Of a stretch of DNA of 28,766 nucleotides, positions 23,862 through 28,766 are shown piece by piece. The stretch is from positions 1-28,766 of the forward strand of contig MGDH01000029.1 in the NCBI GenBank assembly GCA_001790855.1, read 5' to 3'. Origin of the DNA: Candidatus Schekmanbacteria bacterium RIFCSPLOWO2_02_FULL_38_14 (GTDB lineage Bacteria; Schekmanbacteria; GWA2-38-11). Both the position numbers and the translations under genes were made by a program. The notes beneath the pieces were generated by a model. The model saw only the letters and a program-made list of their open reading frames with translations, was not told the origin of the DNA and searched no databases. Every line of letters starts with the position of its first letter. Position 1 is the stretch's first letter.

Positions 23862-25208
23862 CTAATTTCTTATTTTGAATTTTTCCAAATTTAAATTCAG
23901 GTAATCTCTAACAAATGTGTAATCAATCATTCCAATTTGATTTTCTAAATCATTAACTGCATAACATAAATATCTATTTTTATCTAAAATTCCTATTTTA
24001 ATTTTTATTAGGTGTTTTTTATCCCTCCCATTTAAGATAACTTCTATTTCTGGAGGTTCAAGCCCTATAGAAGAAAGAGACTTTGGAGGGTTGTCAATAA
24101 ACTCAAGAAACGTTGTGTTAAGAATTGCAATTATAAGGGTTTCAATCTCTACTGCATTTCCTTTAGCTTTTAAAGGACTTGAAACAATCCACTTATCCTT
24201 TACATCTTTCTCAATCTCTATGGTTTTATCTTTTGAACTGAGCACAATAGATTTAATCTCATCTCTAATCAACGGAGCTATTTTTTTATTCCTTAAATCA
24301 AAGCTACCTTTTGGCATCTTATTAAGAAGTTCGCCGCTAATTGCATAAACCTCATTACCTGTTTCCAGTTGAACAAAAACCCCCTCTTCGTTTTTTCCAA
24401 AAATCAGAGTCTCAGATTTTTCATTATTATAACCCAATAAAACCTTGAGAATGGGTTTGTCAAAGCCATAATATTTATTGTTTAATTTTTTTCCCTCTTC
24501 AAATTTCTGAACACGAAGGGCAAGAAGCAAGTCAAAGATTTCATTTACTTCTTCAATCCCTGCTTTAGCTTTAATTGGCTTATCCATTTGCCAGTTTTGG
24601 CTATCACCCCTAAAAACGGCAAACGATTTATCAGGATATATCAATTCAAGCTTACTTATCTCCCGGCGGTCAAATTTTATAACAGTTTTATCACGAAGCT
24701 CAAAAACATCTCTTGAAATAATGCGCACAAGCCCGCTTTCAACCAAAAGGACTCTGTTTTCATTTCCCTTTTTTATATATACAAAATTTGCTGTAGGAGT
24801 TTCTACACCTAAGATGAAAGAAAAATTTTTCTCTCCTTCTGATACAGTAACTTCAGTTTTTCGAGGGGAAAGTCCGTAAATAGAAAATTCCTTTGGAGAA
24901 ACATTAAAAGATTTTGTAAAATAGATTTCATCAAGTTTGTAAATAATCCCTGACACAACCTCAAAATCAGCTTTTGCGTTAACAGGCTCAACCAGATTCC
25001 ATAATTCATCTTTTCCTTTTGAAAGAGAGATTGCGCCTTTATCTGACTTTATTGTTATTCTATCGATTTTCCCCTGATTAAAGGAGAAAACCTTTCTAGC
25101 CCTTAAATCTTCCTCTTTCTTCTTTTCTTCTGCTCTCTCAGATAAATACAGAAAAAGAATTAAAATTCCAAGAAAAACAACTGGAAAAAAAGTCCACTTG
25201 TGCTTCAT
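23862..25208 (-). CDS. DUF4340 membrane-anchored protein
   Basis: 448 residues: one N-terminal helix (about 7-23), a charged stretch (SERAEEKKKEEDLRARKVFS), then a large periplasmic part made of three similar beta-rich units of about 130 residues. The units share the pattern I-x-x-I-x-I-x-x-x-x-x-x-I, W-x-x-x-x-P-x-x-A-x-x and LGxE/FGKNEE (e.g. ELWNLVEPVNAKA, NWQMDKPIKAKA, KWIVSSPLKAKG). DUF4340 proteins regularly follow gldG-like genes and are thought to be part of the same envelope complex; their activity is unknown. Its ATG overlaps the gldG-like stop by 4 bp, so translation is coupled. Confidence 0.88.
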   Translation of the reverse strand: MKHKWTFFPVVFLGILILFLYLSERAEEKKKEEDLRARKVFSFNQGKIDRITIKSDKGAISLSKGKDELWNLVEPVNAKADFEVVSGIIYKLDEIYFTKSFNVSPKEFSIYGLSPRKTEVTVSEGEKNFSFILGVETPTANFVYIKKGNENRVLLVESGLVRIISRDVFELRDKTVIKFDRREISKLELIYPDKSFAVFRGDSQNWQMDKPIKAKAGIEEVNEIFDLLLALRVQKFEEGKKLNNKYYGFDKPILKVLLGYNNEKSETLIFGKNEEGVFVQLETGNEVYAISGELLNKMPKGSFDLRNKKIAPLIRDEIKSIVLSSKDKTIEIEKDVKDKWIVSSPLKAKGNAVEIETLIIAILNTTFLEFIDNPPKSLSSIGLEPPEIEVILNGRDKKHLIKIKIGILDKNRYLCYAVNDLENQIGMIDYTFVRDYLNLNLEKFKIRN

Positions 25209-26563
25209 AATTTTCTTCTTCTAATCCATATGACCCCTCCTAAAATCAAAACCAAAGAGGGTAAAATAATAACTGAAAAATAGAAAATAAAATATCCTGT
25301 CTGCTTAGTTAGCTGCACACTACTAAAATCTTTTGTTTTTGGCCGAATGGAAATCAAATCTTTTTCTTCAGCAAGCCAGTTTATTGAATTAAGAAACAAA
25401 TCTCCGTTTCCTGAAAGATTAAAATAAGCATTTGATATAAAATCTGAATCTCCAAATATTACAATTCTTGTATCTTTTTCACCATTCCCTGTAAACGATT
25501 TTGTAACCACGCATCCTATGACAAGCGGACCCTGCAAATCTTCCTTGGGATTAAATTCTATCTTTTCACTGGAATTCTTTTTTGCCCAACTGTTACCGCT
25601 TGTCATCGCTAATGGAGTAAATGTCAAATTTTCTTGTCCTTTCTCAATTCCTGAAGAAATAGTCCTTGCCAGAGGATAGAATGTTGGATAGTGAAAATTT
25701 TTAGTTATTTCATGATTACCATAAGTATTTGCAACAGGGACAAAAATATCTCCTCCAAAAACCTGCGATGTCTTGTCAACGATAAAATCTCTCTCCATTT
25801 TCACTCCAAACTCTTTTAAAAATTCAACTAAATCTTCGCTTGAATCAGGGTCAAGCAGTAAAAATGCTCTCCCTCCTTTTAGAAAGTAATTATTTAAGGA
25901 TTCTTTCTCTTTTGGAAAAAATTCTTTTTTGGGGCCACTTACAACAATAACAGAACAGTCATCAGGCACTGATGGTAGAGCAAGCAATGAGATTTTCCTT
26001 GCCTCATAATTTTGTTTTACCAGAAAATCCTTTAAAATGCTGTAGCTATCTTTTCTCCCTGCTGAGGCATCAATATCTTTCTCTCCATGGCCTTCAACAA
26101 AACAGATTATCTTTTTTGTTTTTCTTTTAATCCTTATAATTGCATTTGTAATATCCTGCTCCGAGGTTCCTTTTATCCTGTTAACCTGACCATTACTTTC
26201 AATAAGTACAGTATTATATTCAGATATATTATATCTTTTTGCAACTTTGGGATTCTTATCAGGATCAATAAATTCGTATTTAATTTTCCCTGATGAATAA
26301 GAATATTCCCTTAACATATCTTTTAATGAGTCTTTTCCTTCAGCTTCCTCCTGGAAAAAACATATTATATTTATATCATTGCTCAAATTACTTAGAACCT
26401 TTTTGGTCTGCTCTGAGAGAGAGTATTTTTCTGATTTTGTAAAATCCCAACGGAAATGATACTGGGAGCTAAAAAAATTTAAAATAATTATAATAGATAA
26501 TATGGTTATGCTCAATACAAGAGCATTTGCTCCATATTTCAAGTTTTTTATAAAATCACTCAT
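25205..26563 (-). CDS. GldG-like ABC transporter auxiliary protein
   Basis: 452 residues. N-terminal helix (about 13-31), a large periplasmic domain (RWDFTKSEKYSLSEQTKKVL start; FIDPDKNPKVAKRY; CFVEGHGEKDIDAS; LLLDPDSSEDLVEFLKEFGV; RIVIFGDSDFISN) and a C-terminal helix (about 424-446) with a short basic end RRRKL. This is the ABC_transp_aux/GldG architecture. In Bacteroidetes GldG works with GldA and GldF in gliding; in other phyla the same trio occurs without gliding genes and its cargo is unknown. It lies 13 bp after the permease gene. Confidence 0.9.
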   Translation of the reverse strand: MSDFIKNLKYGANALVLSITILSIIIILNFFSSQYHFRWDFTKSEKYSLSEQTKKVLSNLSNDINIICFFQEEAEGKDSLKDMLREYSYSSGKIKYEFIDPDKNPKVAKRYNISEYNTVLIESNGQVNRIKGTSEQDITNAIIRIKRKTKKIICFVEGHGEKDIDASAGRKDSYSILKDFLVKQNYEARKISLLALPSVPDDCSVIVVSGPKKEFFPKEKESLNNYFLKGGRAFLLLDPDSSEDLVEFLKEFGVKMERDFIVDKTSQVFGGDIFVPVANTYGNHEITKNFHYPTFYPLARTISSGIEKGQENLTFTPLAMTSGNSWAKKNSSEKIEFNPKEDLQGPLVIGCVVTKSFTGNGEKDTRIVIFGDSDFISNAYFNLSGNGDLFLNSINWLAEEKDLISIRPKTKDFSSVQLTKQTGYFIFYFSVIILPSLVLILGGVIWIRRRKL

Positions 26564-26576
26564 AAAATTAACTAAT

Positions 26577-27356
26577 TTATTTCCATCTTTGAGATTCTAT
26601 AACCTGAAATGTTAAAAACAAGCCACAGAAAGTAGAGCTAAGATAAAAAATAATATCTTTTGTGTCAAATACACCTTTAATAAAATCATTGACATGCTCA
26701 AAAAGAGAAAAATAAGATATTATTTCTCCCCACCTTCCTCCAACATTATTTCCCAGCCAGCTAATAAGCCAGAGGGTCAGAAGAGTTCCAAAGCTTACAA
26801 TAGCTGCGATTATCTGATTTTCTGTTAATGCTGATGCAAAAAGCCCTATTGAAATAAAAGTAGCACCCATCAATAACAGCCCTATATAAGAAATATACAC
26901 AGGCCCAAGATCTGGAGTACCGTATATATAAAGAATCAGAGGATACTGTACAGTGAACAAGAGCATAATAACCAAAAGAGATAGACAGGCAAAAAATTTA
27001 CCCATAATTATCTGTAATATTGTTACAGGAGATGTCATTATAAGTTCGAAAGTTCCTGTTTTCTTCTCTTCTGCAAAAAGTTTCATGGTCAAAGATGGTA
27101 TCATCAAGAGAAGAGTTACTCCCAAATTATTGAATAGGGGATTAAGAATCCAGTCATTCAGATTTATTGTTAATTCAATTCCTGGCATCTGCATTTTAAA
27201 TTGAAGAAGCTGCATTAGTCTATAATTAAAGGCAGATAACAAATTAAAAAACATGAATCCGCTTATAACCAAGAAAATAGCTATTACTACATAGGCTATT
27301 GGAGAAGTAAAATAACTTTTCAAATCCCTTTGAAGTATTGCCAAAAACTTCCTCAA
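26577..27356 (-). CDS. ABC-2 type permease, GldF-like
   Basis: 259 residues with six predicted membrane helices. The first follows LAILQRDLKSYFTSPIAY, and the conserved cytoplasmic loop MKLFAEEKKTGTFELIMTSP is the coupling region of ABC-2 exporters of the GldF/NosY group. An extended periplasmic segment lies between helices 1 and 2 (about 50-75). It starts at TTG 27354-27356, directly after the ATPase stop codon, with GGAG nine bases upstream. It forms the membrane channel with the ATPase encoded before it. Confidence 0.92.
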   Translation of the reverse strand: MRKFLAILQRDLKSYFTSPIAYVVIAIFLVISGFMFFNLLSAFNYRLMQLLQFKMQMPGIELTINLNDWILNPLFNNLGVTLLLMIPSLTMKLFAEEKKTGTFELIMTSPVTILQIIMGKFFACLSLLVIMLLFTVQYPLILYIYGTPDLGPVYISYIGLLLMGATFISIGLFASALTENQIIAAIVSFGTLLTLWLISWLGNNVGGRWGEIISYFSLFEHVNDFIKGVFDTKDIIFYLSSTFCGLFLTFQVIESQRWK

Positions 27357-27357
27357 C

Positions 27358-28296
27358 TCAATTAACTCCTTTTTCCTCAGTAGTGAGTTTTAAGAATATG
27401 TCCTCCAAACTCATAACAACAGGCCTCATTTCAAGAAGACCATAATTATTTTTAACGCAGATGCTTGCTATCTCTTCCCTTGTATCAACACCTACTTCAC
27501 TTTCAACAATCAAAGAGTTCTCAGACAAATTTTCTCTGTTTATATGAGTTAATCCTTTAATCATCTCAAGTTTTTTGAAAATATCCTCATCAATTTTTGA
27601 AAGCTTGATAAAGGTTTTTTCCGATTTTCTTAAATTTCCTGAAAGGCTCTCATAAGAATCTATTGCTACTATTTTCCCTTCGTTTATTATTATTACTCTC
27701 TGGCATGTCATAGTAACTTCTGGAAGGATATGTGTGCTTAAAATAACTGTATGCTCTCCTCCGAGCTCCTTTATCAAGTGTCTTATTTCAGCTATCTGCT
27801 TTGGGTCAAGTCCAATAGTAGGTTCATCTAAAATCAGAACCTCTGGGTCATGGATAATGGCCTGAGCAATTCCTACTCTTTGCTTATAACCTTTTGACAG
27901 ATTTCCTATAAGGCGGTTTTTCACATCAGAAATACCACACTTTTCTAAGGCATAATCAATCCTATACTTAATTCTTTTCCCTTCGACACCACGCAGTTTT
28001 GCTACAAATTCTAAAAAAGAAGTAACCGTCATCTCCTTATATAACGGGGGGGTTTCAGGTAAATATCCGATGCGTTTTTTAACTTCAAAGGAGTCTTTAA
28101 ATACATCAAATCCAGCGACTCTTGCTGTTCCTTTAGTTGCAGGAATAAAACATGCAATAATTCTCATTGTTGTGGTTTTGCCTGCTCCGTTAGGACCCAA
28201 GAATCCTACTATTTCACCTTTGCTCACATTAAAAGTAATGCCTTCTACGGCTCTAATACCTTTATAATATTTTGTTAGATTTTCTACTTCTATCAT
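27358..28296 (-). CDS. ABC transporter ATP-binding protein, GldA-like
   Basis: 312 residues. Walker A GPNGAGKTT (34-42), signature LSKGYKQR (133-140), Walker B LILDEP (154-159), switch His189, D-loop GLDP. The C-terminal extension (about 215-312, ending MRPVVMSLEDIFLKLTTEE) is the DUF4162-type domain of the multidrug/GldA group. Energises the ABC-2 permease encoded 1 bp downstream. First gene of a block that continues through permease, GldG-like, DUF4340 and perhaps DUF1844 genes. A weak promoter (TTGCAA, 16 bp, TATTAA) can be drawn on the minus strand about 70-95 bp upstream. GAGAGA precedes the ATG. Confidence 0.95.
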   Translation of the reverse strand: MIEVENLTKYYKGIRAVEGITFNVSKGEIVGFLGPNGAGKTTTMRIIACFIPATKGTARVAGFDVFKDSFEVKKRIGYLPETPPLYKEMTVTSFLEFVAKLRGVEGKRIKYRIDYALEKCGISDVKNRLIGNLSKGYKQRVGIAQAIIHDPEVLILDEPTIGLDPKQIAEIRHLIKELGGEHTVILSTHILPEVTMTCQRVIIINEGKIVAIDSYESLSGNLRKSEKTFIKLSKIDEDIFKKLEMIKGLTHINRENLSENSLIVESEVGVDTREEIASICVKNNYGLLEMRPVVMSLEDIFLKLTTEEKGVN

Positions 28297-28472
28297 TGTT
28301 CTGTCTCTCAGAAACTTATTTTTTCACAAAATCCATCTAAGCATAATCATGCATAAATTTAATAATGCTACTTTTATCAGTTGCAATGAAAAATTCTATG
28401 GGAAAATAAAAATCCAAAATCATTTGTATAAATGGCAATGGATTTAAAAACTCTGATAATTTTTTTGATTTA

Positions 28473-28766
28473 TCACTGATACCAGCTGATTTCTGCCTCT
28501 CTTCCAATAATAGGAGGAAGTTCATATTTTTTCTTGAATTCCTCACCCTTTTCCTCACGGGTTCTGACCCTGTGTGTAATTTTTTCAACCAGAATGCTTG
28601 GCTCCACTCCCAAACTCCTTAGTATCTTTGCAGACATTGCATGAGTATCTTGAAAAATAGCCATTAATAAATCAGTAGTTTCAATTACCTTTCTTCCGCT
28701 TCTATGAACATCATCCAGTGCCTGTTTAAAAATGTTTTTTGTGTTAGGGAGAATTTTCATTTCTTC
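28473..28766 (-). pseudogene. ClpA-like protein cut short after the N-domain; 5' end outside window
   Basis: The minus-strand frame is open to the right edge (codons for Glu-Glu precede the Met at 28758-28760). It reads EEMKILPNTKNIFKQALDDV, then HRSGRKVIETTDLLMAIFQD, then SLGVEPSILVEKITH: the second half of a ClpA-type N-domain, where ClpS and substrates bind. It continues through the charged linker into the first residues of AAA-1 (LPPIIGREAEI), where family members read IGR-x-x-EI and continue to Walker A. Here the frame leaves the family after EI and stops five codons later (SWYQ, TGA). No ATPase module follows in any frame before 28337. Either a truncated pseudogene or a stand-alone Clp N-domain protein. 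Confidence 0.65.

Noticed and set aside
28337-28588. 83-codon minus-strand frame overlapping the end of the ClpA-like fragment
   Set aside because: Its first half is the ClpA-like sequence read in another frame, and the rest has no recognisable motif. I also looked in it for a continuation of the AAA-1 domain after a frameshift and found none.

Overview
The window is AT-rich, densely packed bacterial DNA. The encoded set points to a Gram-negative, double-membraned, environmental lineage: a GspN-type secretion protein, predicted lipoproteins, a PlsC acyltransferase, a Dpp/Opp-type peptide importer, a GldA/GldF/GldG-like ABC operon, and DUF1844, DUF1573 and DUF4340 proteins. This mix is typical of Deltaproteobacteria-like or neighbouring candidate phyla (for example Schekmanbacteria- or Nitrospirota-like genomes). 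That placement is an inference from gene content only.

Layout. 1-3170: the C-terminal three quarters of a Cu+ P-type ATPase, converging with an orphan gspN-like gene and a secreted Ala/Lys/Glu-rich protein. 3171-5934: a tandem universal stress protein gene followed by a patchy zone. This zone holds a Clp protein whose N-domain is joined directly to the AAA-2 C-terminal subdomain with both ATPase cores missing, a SWIB-domain protein, a remnant of an ATP-grasp gene and a long gene-poor stretch. 5935-7658: an MBL/beta-CASP RNase-like gene, a tRNA-Thr(CGT) and a very basic 50-residue protein. 7727-11170: a binding protein and two permeases of a peptide ABC importer without its ATPases. 11186-12697 (minus): purE and a response regulator with a GGDAF cyclase domain. 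12928-16993: a DUF1573 protein, an amidohydrolase of the deaminase type, a decaprenyl-phosphate phosphoribosyltransferase-like UbiA protein and a polyprenol-phosphate-type glycosyltransferase, facing a sugar-nucleotide epimerase (16990-17943, minus). 18098-19742: a secreted protein made of eleven EF-hand-like repeats, then a small zincin and a two-helix membrane protein; plsC faces them on the minus strand.

20613-23320: an unrecognised 606-residue membrane protein, then a 419-bp intergenic region. That region holds a 117-bp imperfect inverted repeat resembling a miniature transposable element, a terminator, and two tandem sigma70-type promoters with a hairpin between them. They lead into a secreted Cna-B/SdrD-like protein that ends in 24 consecutive aspartates. 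23332-28296 (minus): a co-oriented block of ABC ATPase, ABC-2 permease, GldG-like and DUF4340 membrane proteins, then DUF1844. 28473-28766: the N-domain part of a ClpA-like protein that stops just after entering the first AAA domain and runs off the right edge.

Most genes are recognisable families. The least ordinary material is the pair of Clp derivatives lacking ATPase modules, the poly-Asp protein with its elaborate upstream region, the EF-hand-like repeat operon, and the Rv3806c-like prenyl-phosphate ribosyltransferase next to sugar-handling genes. No CRISPR array, rRNA, intact transposase or phage module was seen.
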